Below are positions 16,032 to 24,965 of a DNA stretch of 64,000 nt, piece after piece. Every line of letters begins with the position of its first letter. Positions within the stretch are counted from its first letter, which is position 1. Both the position numbers and the translations under genes were made by a program. The notes under the pieces are model-generated. The model saw only the letters and a program-made list of their open reading frames with translations, had not been told where the DNA came from and ran no database searches. This stretch comes from Actinomyces sp. (GTDB lineage Bacteria > Actinomycetota > Actinomycetes > Actinomycetales > Actinomycetaceae): the NCBI RefSeq assembly GCF_030524025.1, contig NZ_JAUNHI010000005.1, positions 1 through 64,000 of the forward strand, read 5' to 3'.

Positions 16032-17614
16032 ATGCCATCGCCCCGCTCCTCCACCCCGCACCTTCCCGACGCATTCCCCGCCTTCGACGCCTATCCCACC
16101 GAGCCCACCACGCCGGCCCCCGGTGAGCTCGACGGCTGGATCACCCCGCCCACCGACGGTGGCGAGCGACTCGACGGGCACTCCCTCCACCTCCTGACCG
16201 CCGACAGGGTGCTGACCGGTCGGCGCGGGGACGCCCCTGGATCCCTCGAAGTCATCGGCGAGGTCCCGACCGCCGCCTCGGCCTCCGCCGCCGACCTCGC
16301 GGCAGCCCGCTCCGCCGGGCGCGGAGGCGCGGTCCTCACCGCGGGTGGACGCATCCTCGCCGTGGGAACGGCCATCGAGCTCGCCGCCCGCCTGGACCGC
16401 CTGGCCGAGGCCGCGGGATCGACCGCCGCCCAGGTCCGCCGCATCGACCTGCCCGGCTGCACCCTCCTGCCCGGCCTCATCGAGACCCACGCCCACCTGG
16501 CGAGCTCCGACACCGACGTCGAGTACCCCGCCTACGGCCCCCACGAGGTCGCCCGGCTCACGCTCAACGCCGCCCGCTCGGCCCGCCACCTCCTGAGCGT
16601 AGGAGTCACGAGCGTCCAGAGCCTGGGGGCGCGCCACTACGTCGACGTCGCCCTGCGCGACGCCATCGAGGCCGGCGAGCTGCGCGGGCCCCGCGTGCGC
16701 GCCTCGGGCCCCCAGATCACGACGACCGCCGGTCACGCCTGGTACCACCGCGCCGAGGTCGATGGCCCCGACGACATCCGCCGCGAGGTCCGCACCCACC
16801 ACAAGATGGGGGTCGACACCATCAAGGCCATGGCCACCGGGGGCTTCACCACCGGCGGCTCGACACCATGGAACGCCCAGTTCAGCCTCGAGGAGCTGAC
16901 CATTCTCTTCGACGACGCCCACCGCCTGGGCAGGTGGACGGCCGCCCACGCCCACGGGGTGACGGGCATCGAGCGGGCCGTGCGCGCCGGGGTCGACTAC
17001 CTCGCCCACGCCTCCTTCATCTCCGAGGCGGGGCGCTCGGTGTGGGACCCCCGGCTGGGGGCGCTCATGGCCGAGGCGGGCGTCTATGTCGACTGCACGA
17101 TCACCCCCGACATCCCCCGCATGCTCCAGCGCGACGACTCCTTCGCCCCGCCGGTCAGGCTGCTGTGGGAGCACGGGGTGCGCATCGTGGCGGGTCGGGA
17201 CTCGGGCATCCCCGGTGTGCCCCAGCGCGGTTACGTCGGCGGGCTGGAGGCCATGGAGTGGGTCGGGCTGCCGCGCGCCGAGGTGCTGCTCGCCGCGACC
17301 TCCCGGGCGGCGGCCGCCATCGGCTGCGCCGGGGTGACGGGGTCGTGGCCGAGGACTTCGCGGCCGACCTCATCGCCGTCGCCGGAGACCCGCGCGAAGG
17401 GCTGGGCGCTCTGCGCGACCTGCGCCTGGTCGTGGCCGCCGGGCGCGAGTTCGTGCCCGACGCCCTGGCCGGGCTGGCGGCACGGGGCCTGGATCCCGAC
17501 GAGCCCCTCGACATGCCCGGTCACCACGGCACCTCCCTGGATGGCGGCCCCTCCGTCCTCCTGGCGCAGTGGCGCGAGAGCCAGCTCCGCGCCGCCCGCC
17601 ACCCCGAGGTCTGA
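16032..17614 (+). pseudogene. amidohydrolase family protein, frameshifted near its C-terminus
   Basis: A metal-dependent amidohydrolase of the imidazolonepropionase/prolidase-like group. The HxH motif is in LIETHAHLAS, a carboxylysine candidate in MGVDTIKAMATGG, further His ligands in AAHAHG and DYLAHASF, and the metal Asp in VAGRDSGIPG. All catalytic elements are upstream of the lesion. Reading in frame with 16032, the conserved sequence stops after AAAIGCAG. The correct continuation (GDGVVAEDFAADLIAVAGDP, then REGLGALRDLRLVVAAGREF) is in the frame ending at the TGA at 17612. A one-base deletion in the G/C run at about 17326-17340 explains this. Without correction the protein ends at 17684 with a nonsense tail. 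Sequencing error is an alternative. Confidence 0.75.
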
Positions 17615-17623
17615 CCCCACCCG

Positions 17624-17676
17624 CCCCGAGATTGGGACATATGGCACGCCGAGATCGGGACTTATGGCACCCCGAG
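17624..17676 (-). repeat. 23-bp intergenic repeat, locus 3 (two diverged inverted-orientation units)
   Basis: Units read CGAGATTGGGACATATGGCA and CGAGATCGGGACTTATGGCA on the plus strand, then a partial third. It immediately follows the amidohydrolase stop codon. Confidence 0.85.
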
Positions 17677-17749
17677 TGCGCTGACGGACCGTCGGAACGT
17701 GGCGCCGGCCGTCCCAGCGCCGTCGGCCGTCCCGGGATAGCCTCGCGCC

Positions 17750-18388
17750 ATGAGCAACCCGGACAACCCGTACGTCTTCGACGAGACCGAGACCCGACGT
17801 CGCCTCGACACAGGCGAGCTCTACACGGACTTCGGCCCGGGCAGGGAGGGACTGGAAGAGGAGCGCGTGCGCGGCAAGGAGCTCGTCGAGCGTTTCAACG
17901 CCGTCACCATTCGCGACCCCGAGCTCCGCCTGGCTCTGGCCGGCGAGCTCTTCGCCTCCTTCGGGGAGGGCTCCTGGCTCGAGACTCCGATCTACTGCGC
18001 CTACGGGTCGCACACGAGCATCGGCTCCGGCTGCTGGTTCAACACCGGCACCACCCTCATCGACGACGCCGCGATCCGCATCGGCGACCGCGTCCTGTTT
18101 GGGCCCCATGTCACCGTCGCGACCGCCGGTCACCCGATCGACCCCGAGCTGCGCGCCACGGGAGCGCAGTTCTCCGCCGTCGTCACCATCGAGGACGACG
18201 TCTGGGTGGGGGCCAATGTCACCATTCTTCCGGGTGTGACCATCGGGCGTGGCTCGGTCGTTGCCGCGGGGGCGGTGGTCACCGCGCACGTCCCGCCGAT
18301 GACCGTGGTGGCGGGCGTGCCCGCTCGGGTCGTGCGCGCGGTCGTGCCGGGGGAGAGGACCGCGTACCGACCGCCGCGGAGCCTGTGA
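17750..18388 (+). CDS. maltose/galactoside O-acetyltransferase family (LacA/Maa-like)
   Basis: A 212-residue left-handed beta-helix acyltransferase that moves acetyl from acetyl-CoA to a sugar hydroxyl. The N-terminal Maa-type helix region covers about 1-60. Hexapeptide repeats include TSIGSGCWFNTGTTLIDDA and IRIGDRVLFGPHV. The catalytic His is in VATAGHPID, and the Trp loop is in IEDDVWVGANVTILPGVTIG. Length is normal for the family. It is a single gene between two copies of the 23-bp repeat. The acceptor sugar is not predictable. Confidence 0.88.
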   Translation: MSNPDNPYVFDETETRRRLDTGELYTDFGPGREGLEEERVRGKELVERFNAVTIRDPELRLALAGELFASFGEGSWLETPIYCAYGSHTSIGSGCWFNTGTTLIDDAAIRIGDRVLFGPHVTVATAGHPIDPELRATGAQFSAVVTIEDDVWVGANVTILPGVTIGRGSVVAAGAVVTAHVPPMTVVAGVPARVVRAVVPGERTAYRPPRSL

Positions 18389-18459
18389 GCTCAACGGCGG
18401 AGGACTCGACGGCGGTGCCGGGCGCGTTGGCGCCGAACGATCCCCGGGGGTCGGCGTGC

Positions 18460-18503
18460 CAGATGTCCCGATCTCGAGGTGTCATATGTCCCGATCTCGC
18501 GGG
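18460..18503 (+). repeat. 23-bp intergenic repeat, locus 4 (two units, first one diverged)
   Basis: AGATGTCCCGATCTCGAGG followed by CATATGTCCCGATCTCGCGG. It lies in the 425-base gap 18389-18813, whose only other notable feature is a less GC-rich pocket at about 18590-18680 with no ORF, probably promoter DNA for the glycosyltransferase. Confidence 0.85.
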
Positions 18504-18813
18504 AAGGGCAGTGCTGGGGGTGGCACTGGGAGGACGGCGCTGGAGAGGCCAGGGGCGGAACCCGGCTCCGTTGACGGGTCCCACGGCACACCTTGTCACG
18601 AAATCTGCATGCGAACACCCCGTTTGTATTGCAATTTGTGCTCGAACTTGCGGGAATCACGGCTAGATCACACAGTTTCGCTCAGGGAGGACGCTGGGGG
18701 GTGGTGCGGCCTCCTCCTGGCGCCCGTGCGGACGCGTGTGGCGCGACCGGACCGCGACGCCCCGGAGGCCGTCCTGTGACCGGTAGGAGACTTCCTGTGA
18801 TTACCCTTGATAC

Positions 18814-19653
18814 GTGACTCCGATGCCGCCCGCTGAGACGTCCCCTGACCCCCACCCCGGGAGCCAGCGCGTCGCCGTGGTCATACCCGCCAAGGAGGAG
18901 GCCGACCTTATCGCGACGACCGTCAGGGCCTGCCGCGCCATCCCGCGGGTCGACCTCGTCGTCGTCGTTGACGACGGCTCCACCGACGGCACCCAGGACC
19001 ACGCGCGCGCAGCGGGCGCCGTCACCGTGCGCCACTCGGTCTCCCGCGGGAAGGCCTCCGCGATGGAGACCGGTGCCAGCGTCGTGGCCATGCGCGACTA
19101 CGAGGACGGGCCCGCCCGCGTCCTGCTCTTCGTCGACGCCGACCTGGGAGACTCCGCCTCCGCCTGCGCCGACCTCGTCCCGCCGGTGGTCGACGGCGTC
19201 GCCGACATGTCCATCGCCGTCCCGCCACGGCAGGCCGGCGCCGGCGGTCGTGGCCGGGTCGTGCGTGCCGCCCGCTCGGCGATCGCGACAGCCACCGGCT
19301 GGTCCCCGGTCGCGCCCCTGTCCGGCCAGCGATGTCTGAGCCGCGAGGCCTACGAGGCCGCCGCGCCGCTCGCCGAGGGCTGGGGCGTGGAGGTCGGCCT
19401 GACCATCGACATCCTTGTCGCCGGCAAGACGGTCATCGAGGTCCCCTGCGACATCACCCACCGTGTCACCGGCAACGACGCCGCCGGGCGCCTCCACCGC
19501 GCCTCCCAGTACCGCGACGTCCTGCGGGCGGTGGCGGCCCGCAGGCTGCGCCGGGTGCGGGTGCCCGCGCGAGTCTTCGAGTCCGCCGCCCGCGACCAAG
19601 CGCACTTCCTCGCCTACCGGGCCTGGCCGGCGCCCGAGAACCCCGCCTCCTAA
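18814..19653 (+). CDS. family 2 glycosyltransferase
   Basis: A 279-residue GT-A fold enzyme starting at GTG 18814. VAVVIPAKEEADLI and VVVDDGSTDGTQ form the nucleotide-sugar site, and LLFVDADLGD carries the DxD metal motif. SRGKASAMETG is the usual Lys-containing loop and WGVEVGLTIDIL sits in the acceptor half. There are no membrane segments. It resembles the DPM/GpgS-like group transferring a sugar from a nucleotide donor, perhaps to a lipid or phosphate acceptor. It is convergent with the large membrane protein gene downstream; a joint role in envelope glycan assembly is only a guess. Confidence 0.85.
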   Translation: MTPMPPAETSPDPHPGSQRVAVVIPAKEEADLIATTVRACRAIPRVDLVVVVDDGSTDGTQDHARAAGAVTVRHSVSRGKASAMETGASVVAMRDYEDGPARVLLFVDADLGDSASACADLVPPVVDGVADMSIAVPPRQAGAGGRGRVVRAARSAIATATGWSPVAPLSGQRCLSREAYEAAAPLAEGWGVEVGLTIDILVAGKTVIEVPCDITHRVTGNDAAGRLHRASQYRDVLRAVAARRLRRVRVPARVFESAARDQAHFLAYRAWPAPENPAS

Positions 19654-19778
19654 GCGGCCCGCCCCGCCCCGGTGCGCGGTCCGGTCCCTCCCCCGGGGCG
19701 CAGCCCGCGTCGGCCCGTCCCCGTGGCCCGGTGCGGCCGGACTGATCGGCGCGGCCGTTACCGACGCCCCAGAGCGAG

Positions 19779-22256
19779 CTAGGCCCCGTCCGGGTCGAGC
19801 CGCCCCCTGCCTGGGCCGAGCCGCCCCCCGTCCGCGCCGATTCGGGCGCCGAGCACGGCCAGCAGCCCGGGCACCGCCGCGGCCGCGGAGAACCAGAACA
19901 TCGCCACACCCGAGTCGTTGACGAGCACCTCGAGCACGACGAGCACCGCCAGGGACTTGAGCACCGGTGCCACCCAGGGGCCCAGGACGCCGGGACGGGC
20001 CAGCCACGCGTACGGCCCGTCGCCCGAGCGCGCCTCCCTCACCGCTCTCGTCAGCCACCAGGCGCACGCCCCCAGGACAGTCAGCCCCGCCGCCAGCGCC
20101 GTCAGCGCCAGCGGGCTGGAGACGAAGGGCGCGACAAGGGCCGTCGCCTTGCGGGCCACGGTCGTGCCGGCGCTGCCGTCGAGCACCTGGGTGGCGAAGC
20201 GCCCCAGGTGGGTGCGCGACCCCGCCGCGTAGTCCGCGACGGCCAGCGCGCCCACGGTGCCCACGGCCGTCAGGGCGACGACCGCCCACCGGCGCCACCC
20301 CAGACGGACACCGCCCAGCCCCGCGACGAGGGCTGCCAGGGCGGGTATGAGCGTCAGCGCGCCTCCGACGTCGGCCCCCATCTGCGGGGAGGCGTCGACG
20401 AGGAGCGCAACCAGGCCCGGCACCCCCGCACCGGCCACAGCCACCCGCCGCCGCGCCGCAGCCTCGCGGCGCGCGACTGCCGGCCCGACGACGGCGCCGA
20501 GGGCGACGAGCAACCCGGCCCCGGCCAGGGCGAAGCCGGTGTTCGACATGCCGTAGAAGCGTCCGGCGGTGATGGCATCCATTCCCAGCACCCCGTTGAA
20601 GCCCAGGGGCGCGCCGCAGGCGGCGTCGGCCAGGAGGAGGACCGGGGAGGCGCACACGATAAGGGTCGTCGTGAGCGCGGGGACCGACCATGGACGCGCC
20701 GGGTCCGTCCCCGCGGAGCCTGCTGCGCGCCGCCGGGCGGCCAGGAGGTCGAGGAGCCGTGCCGCGCCCGCGCAGACCTCGGTGACGACCACCGCCATGG
20801 CGATGGTGACCGCGGCCGCTGCCGCAGTGGCCGCCGCCGGGCTGCCGGCCTGCCCCGCCCGCCACCACGGCACCGCAGAGGCCAGCCAGACCCCCGCGGG
20901 CAGTGCGGCGACGACGCAGGCAGCGGGCAGGAGCACCCCGCCCGCCCGCCGGGCCCCTGCCTGCGGGGCCGACCGGCCCTGATCGACCGCCGGGTCGGCT
21001 CCAGCCCCTTGCGGTGGAGCACCTGCCGGGCCCGCCCCCGGCGGCCGTCGCAGAGCCGCGGCGGCCAACCCCACGAGGGCGAGCGCCGCGGTCAGGATGA
21101 CGAGGGTGACCGGGACGACGGCCCGCCTCGAGGCCCAGGCGCGGGCTGCGTCGTCGACGAGCGCGGTGACCACGGCGGTGGGGGTGCGACTCGGCGAAGT
21201 CTGGCTCAGCGCGGTCGACGCGGGCAGGTCGACCCGTCCGCCGTCGCTGCCCGACTGCTGAGCGGCACCGGTTGCGGCCAGGAGGCTCGCTGTGAGGTCG
21301 GTCAGCTGGAGGAGGCCCTCCTGGTGGGTCGAGGGGCCGATGAGCAGCTCGCCCGAGCCGCCCTGCTCAGAGGCGGATCCGGCCGGGAGGACGGCGAGCT
21401 GGAGGCCGGCGTCGGAGGGATCGGCCAGGGAGACGACGAGGACGCGCGCCCCCGGAGGGATCTGGGTGAGGGCCTCGACCACGGCCGACGCCGGGTCCTC
21501 GGCGGAGCCGAGGTCGACGAGAGTGAGGTCGGGCAGGCCCGCGTCCACGAGATCACCGAGAGTGGGGGCCGCGGCCGGTTGGGTTCCGTCCGAGGAGGTC
21601 AGGGCCAGCCCGGCGCCGTCGCCGACGGCGGCGGTGGAGACCCCGGCGCGCGCCAGGGCGTCGGCCAGGGCGCCCGGCCGCGCGCCGTAGCCCGCGTCCT
21701 GCGAGATCGTGACGGCTTGCGTCCAAGAGGTGGGCCAGGCGCAGTCCGACCCCGGCGCAGAGGCGCGTGTGCGCGTGCCCGAGCCGATCGTCAGCCAGGC
21801 GTCGGCGGGGCAGGTGACGTCCCCGACCGCGCGTTGGACGAGGTTGACCGGAGTGTTGGCCGATGCATAACCGAGAAGGGTGCGGGCGGCCGCCGCCTGC
21901 GCCGTGCTCGCCTGCGAACCGGCGAGCTCGGTCAGGGTGGCCCAGGACAGGCCGGTGGTGCCGAGCACGACGATCGGCCCGGAGGCAGTGTCAGCGTCGG
22001 TGGCGTCGGTGTCGGTGGCGGCGGTTGTCGTGTTCGGAGTCGGCTCGGTGGCGGCGGTCGGGGAGGTGGGGCCGGAGGCCTGCGCGGAGGCGGCGGGGGG
22101 CGTCGGGGTCGCCTGGGGGGCGGGGGTCGGCCGGGGTGCGGCCAGGGCGCTCGAGGCCATCGTGGCCACGAGCCCGAGGACCATCAGGATGACGATCGCG
22201 TAGACGACCGCCCGCACGAAGCGCTGCCGGTGGCTGCTGCCGCGTCGAGACCCCAT
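19779..22256 (-). CDS. large polytopic membrane protein with extracellular N-terminal domain
   Basis: An 825-residue protein. A signal/anchor helix (about 15-38) is followed by an Ala/Pro/Thr-rich linker and an extracellular alpha/beta domain (about 90-385). That domain contains PIVVLGTTGLSWATL, TPVNLVQRAVGDVTCPADAW and LPDLTLVDLGSAED, a layout reminiscent of alkaline-phosphatase-superfamily ectodomains but with no convincing metal site. About ten hydrophobic helices follow (from VPVTLVILTAALALVGLAA onwards) with Arg-rich loops, ending in a short cytosolic tail. No close family is recalled; such proteins occur in many actinobacteria as hypothetical envelope proteins. It ends 125 bases from the convergent GT2 gene. 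Confidence 0.7.
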   Translation of the reverse strand: MGSRRGSSHRQRFVRAVVYAIVILMVLGLVATMASSALAAPRPTPAPQATPTPPAASAQASGPTSPTAATEPTPNTTTAATDTDATDADTASGPIVVLGTTGLSWATLTELAGSQASTAQAAAARTLLGYASANTPVNLVQRAVGDVTCPADAWLTIGSGTRTRASAPGSDCAWPTSWTQAVTISQDAGYGARPGALADALARAGVSTAAVGDGAGLALTSSDGTQPAAAPTLGDLVDAGLPDLTLVDLGSAEDPASAVVEALTQIPPGARVLVVSLADPSDAGLQLAVLPAGSASEQGGSGELLIGPSTHQEGLLQLTDLTASLLAATGAAQQSGSDGGRVDLPASTALSQTSPSRTPTAVVTALVDDAARAWASRRAVVPVTLVILTAALALVGLAAAALRRPPGAGPAGAPPQGAGADPAVDQGRSAPQAGARRAGGVLLPAACVVAALPAGVWLASAVPWWRAGQAGSPAAATAAAAAVTIAMAVVVTEVCAGAARLLDLLAARRRAAGSAGTDPARPWSVPALTTTLIVCASPVLLLADAACGAPLGFNGVLGMDAITAGRFYGMSNTGFALAGAGLLVALGAVVGPAVARREAAARRRVAVAGAGVPGLVALLVDASPQMGADVGGALTLIPALAALVAGLGGVRLGWRRWAVVALTAVGTVGALAVADYAAGSRTHLGRFATQVLDGSAGTTVARKATALVAPFVSSPLALTALAAGLTVLGACAWWLTRAVREARSGDGPYAWLARPGVLGPWVAPVLKSLAVLVVLEVLVNDSGVAMFWFSAAAAVPGLLAVLGARIGADGGRLGPGRGRLDPDGA

Positions 22257-22537
22257 ACCCCCAGCCTAGGTGTACTTCCCTGTGAGGTTGTGAACGCGGG
22301 CTGGGCGGGCACGCGGGGGCACGACCTCACAGCCCTGGTGGCACGATCGGATGACAGTGTGGCGCGCCTTGGAGATCCGCGGTGATCCGCTGGCGCGTTG
22401 TGCCCGGTAGCGTCATCGCCATCACCCGGACCCACCGCTTGCCCGACGACGATCCACGGCATCACGATGTTTCTTCTGTGCTGACAGTTGCGGCCCACCC
22501 AGAACCAGGGAGCCGACCGTCGGGCCCGCGCCCCGCC

Positions 22538-22608
22538 GTGTCATATGTCCCGATCTCGAGGTGTCATATGTCCCGATCTCGAGGTGTCATATCTACCGAT
22601 CTCGGGGA
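22538..22608 (+). repeat. 23-bp intergenic repeat, locus 5 (three tandem units)
   Basis: Two perfect units and a third with two changes (CATATCTACCGATCTCG). This is the clearest tandem array of the family and fixes the period at 23. The surrounding gap 22257-22694 has no recognisable gene. Confidence 0.92.
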
Positions 22609-22694
22609 GGGGATGGGTCCGGGAGCCGTGTCGCCCAGCCCGTGTCCCCACCCCGCCCCCTGGCATGAACCGTCGGGTCCAGCCGGCGCCGGGC

Positions 22695-23636
22695 TCAGGC
22701 GTAGCGCCGCGCCACCGATGCGGCCTGGTCCCCGTAGCCGCCGCCGAAGAGGTGGACGTGGATCATGAGGATGTGCAGCTGGTGCAGGCCCACCCGCTCG
22801 CGCCAGCCGGACGCTAAGGGCGAGACCTCGTTGTACGCGCCGACGATTCGGTCGAGGTGGCGCTGACCGAAGACCCCCAGGGCGGCGAGGTCGGTCTCCG
22901 CGTGGGCACCGTGGGCCAGCGGGTCGATCAGCACGCCGACGACCCCACTGCCAGGGTGAGCCCCGGAGGACGAGCCGTCCTGTTGCACCCGGTCAGCGCC
23001 GGCAATGCACTCCGGCCCGAGTCCAGCGCGGCGCGGCGCCCAGGAGCCGACCTCGCCGAGCGACACCCACAGGACGTTGCCGCACCACAGGTCACCATGC
23101 GTGCGCGCCACGGCGGTGCGCTGCTCGCGCTCATGGGCTCCGCGGAGCACGAGCTCGGGCTGCTCGTCCCCCAGCTCCCCGTCCCGCAGCCGGCGACACA
23201 CGGTCTCGAGAAGCCGGACCTGGCCCCGGTCGAGCGCCCCGCCGTCGTATCCGGAGCGCACATAGGGCGCCAACCGGTCCTCGGCGTAGAACTCGCCCCA
23301 GCTGCGCTCGCCGCCCCGGGGGGCGGGCTCATGGGGCTGCAGGCGAATGTCGCAGCGCCCCATCTGCGTCCTGCCGTCCCACCCCGGCGGCGCGGCACCG
23401 AAGGCAGGCGCACCGGCCGCGTGCGTGACCGCCAGCGCCCGGCCAAAGGCCTCAGCAGCCTGAGGGGTGATCGAGGCGTGGCCCAGTCGGGGCTCGTCGA
23501 TCCACCCATCGCCTACGACGGCGGGCACGGTGTGCGCACCGCCGTCGGGCATCGCCTCGGCCAGCCAGGCCAGCCCCTGCGCCTCGAGCCTGGTGGCACC
23601 GGGCAGGTCGTCCCGCTTGCGCATCGTGTCGCCCAT
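22695..23636 (-). CDS. fructosamine kinase family protein
   Basis: A 313-residue protein of the fructosamine/ketosamine-3-kinase family (APH-like kinase fold), which phosphorylates protein- or amine-bound ketosamines for repair. The catalytic loop VARTHGDLWCGNVLW is intact, as are the downstream metal segment GVLIDPLAHGAHAETDLA and the N-terminal RLEAQGLAWL block. The ATG at 23636 follows GGGAGG on the minus strand with a 9-base spacer. A non-conserved insertion of about 40 residues separates the catalytic loop from the metal-binding DP. It is monocistronic and divergent from pheA. Confidence 0.85.
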   Translation of the reverse strand: MGDTMRKRDDLPGATRLEAQGLAWLAEAMPDGGAHTVPAVVGDGWIDEPRLGHASITPQAAEAFGRALAVTHAAGAPAFGAAPPGWDGRTQMGRCDIRLQPHEPAPRGGERSWGEFYAEDRLAPYVRSGYDGGALDRGQVRLLETVCRRLRDGELGDEQPELVLRGAHEREQRTAVARTHGDLWCGNVLWVSLGEVGSWAPRRAGLGPECIAGADRVQQDGSSSGAHPGSGVVGVLIDPLAHGAHAETDLAALGVFGQRHLDRIVGAYNEVSPLASGWRERVGLHQLHILMIHVHLFGGGYGDQAASVARRYA

Positions 23637-23860
23637 GGACCCAGCCTCCCACGGCCTCCTCGGGCCGCGTGCGTTCCCGGGTGCGGTGCGCGGCGGGGCG
23701 CTCCCGGGCGGGGTCGCGCGGCGACACGACCCGAGGGTGCATCTGCAGCCCCGTCCGCAGCCCCGTCGGCGGCGCCTCCGGGCGTGGCTCCCGGGGCACG
23801 TCGTCCGCAGGGCAGTCCCGGTGCGAACCGCCCCCCCCGCTTGTCGATACGCTGGCCGCC

Positions 23861-24796
23861 ATGACGAGTACCTGGGCCTTCCTCGGCCCCTCCGGCACCT
23901 TCTGCGAGATGGCCCTGCAGCAGGTGGCCCCCGACGACGCCCTGCTCGACCCCTGTCAGGACGTGGCGACCGCCCTGGACCGCGTGCGCGAGCGGGCCGC
24001 GGACTCCGCCGTCGTCCCGATCGAGAACTCCGTGGAGGGCGGGGTCAACGCGACACTCGACAACCTCGTAGCCTCCACGCCCCTGGTCATCGCGGCCGAG
24101 GTCGCCGTGCCGGTCACCTTCGTCCTGGCGGCTCGTCCCGGCACCACCTTGGACGAGGTGCGCGCGATCAGCACCCACCCCCACGCCTGGGCTCAGTGCC
24201 GGGGCTGGGTCCGCCACAACCTGCCGGAGGCCGCCTACGTGGCCGGCACATCGACCTCCGCCCCCGCCCAGGCCCTGGCCGAGTCCGACGAGCCGCTCGC
24301 CTTCGAGGCCGCCTTGTGCAACCCGTTGGCCGCCCAGCGCTACGGCCTGGAGGTGCTCGCGGGGGGCGTGGCCGACAACCCCGACGCCGTCACGCGCTTC
24401 GTGCAGGTGACGCGGCCGGGACGGGTCGGGGAGCCCACGGGCGCTGACAAGACGACGCTCATGGTCCAGGCCCCGCACGACCGCGCCGGCGCGCTGCTCG
24501 ACATGCTCGAGCAGTTCTCCGCCAGGGGCGTCAACCTCTCGCGCATCGAGTCGCGGCCCGTGGGCGAGTCGCTGGGCAGGTACCGCTTCTCGATCGACGT
24601 CGAGGGGCATATCCGCGAGGCGCGTGTCCAGGCCGCCTTCATCGGGCTGCACCGCACCTGCCCCATGGTGCGCTTCCTGGGCTCCTACCCCCGCCTGGAC
24701 GCCCGGCCTGTCGTCGTGCCGGCGGGCACGAGCGACAAGGACTTCATCGTGGCGCGGGCCTGGGTGGCCGACGTCCTGGCCGGTCGGACCGTCTGA
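23861..24796 (+). CDS. pheA: prephenate dehydratase
   Basis: A 311-residue monofunctional prephenate dehydratase, converting prephenate to phenylpyruvate for phenylalanine synthesis. The catalytic domain (about 1-185) begins STWAFLGPSGTFCEMAL and contains VVPIENSVEGGVNATLD and NPDAVTRFVQV (the essential Thr-Arg-Phe). A C-terminal ACT domain (about 200-280) with GALLDMLEQFSARGVNLSRIESRP provides feedback binding of phenylalanine. The ATG at 23861 begins exactly at the family's N-terminus. There is no chorismate mutase fusion. It stands alone, with the 23-bp repeat just downstream. Confidence 0.95.
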   Translation: MTSTWAFLGPSGTFCEMALQQVAPDDALLDPCQDVATALDRVRERAADSAVVPIENSVEGGVNATLDNLVASTPLVIAAEVAVPVTFVLAARPGTTLDEVRAISTHPHAWAQCRGWVRHNLPEAAYVAGTSTSAPAQALAESDEPLAFEAALCNPLAAQRYGLEVLAGGVADNPDAVTRFVQVTRPGRVGEPTGADKTTLMVQAPHDRAGALLDMLEQFSARGVNLSRIESRPVGESLGRYRFSIDVEGHIREARVQAAFIGLHRTCPMVRFLGSYPRLDARPVVVPAGTSDKDFIVARAWVADVLAGRTV

Positions 24797-24822
24797 GCTG
24801 ATCCTGGGGCCGGTCCGATGCG

Positions 24823-24880
24823 CCGCGAGATCGGGTCATATGTCCCGATCTCGCGGTGTCATATGTCCCGATCTCGCGGA
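24823..24880. repeat. 23-bp intergenic repeat, locus 6 (with a perfect-arm palindrome)
   Basis: One inverted unit and one direct unit overlap at their CATATG cores, giving a palindrome at 24824-24855 with arms CGCGAGATCGGG and CCCGATCTCGCG (12 perfect pairs). A further direct unit follows. It lies between convergent pheA and the diacylglycerol kinase gene, where a bidirectional terminator would be expected. Confidence 0.9.
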
Positions 24881-24965
24881 GGGGGTGGGCCCAGAGCTGG
24901 GGACGTGAGTCCGGGGATCGGCGGGCGGGGCGACGACGGCGGGCGGGACTGACGGCACGCGCCGG

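Noticed and set aside
18682..20868. Very long minus-strand open frame opposite the GT2 and membrane protein genes, and similar long frames at 41180-45358, 59306-62218 and 26158-27123
   Set aside because: Their translations are Arg/Gly/Pro/Val-rich with no domains and lie exactly opposite well-supported genes; they are GC-bias shadows.
22538..22608. Possible CRISPR array
   Set aside because: The 23-bp units abut directly with no unique spacers, are at most three long, and no cas genes are present.
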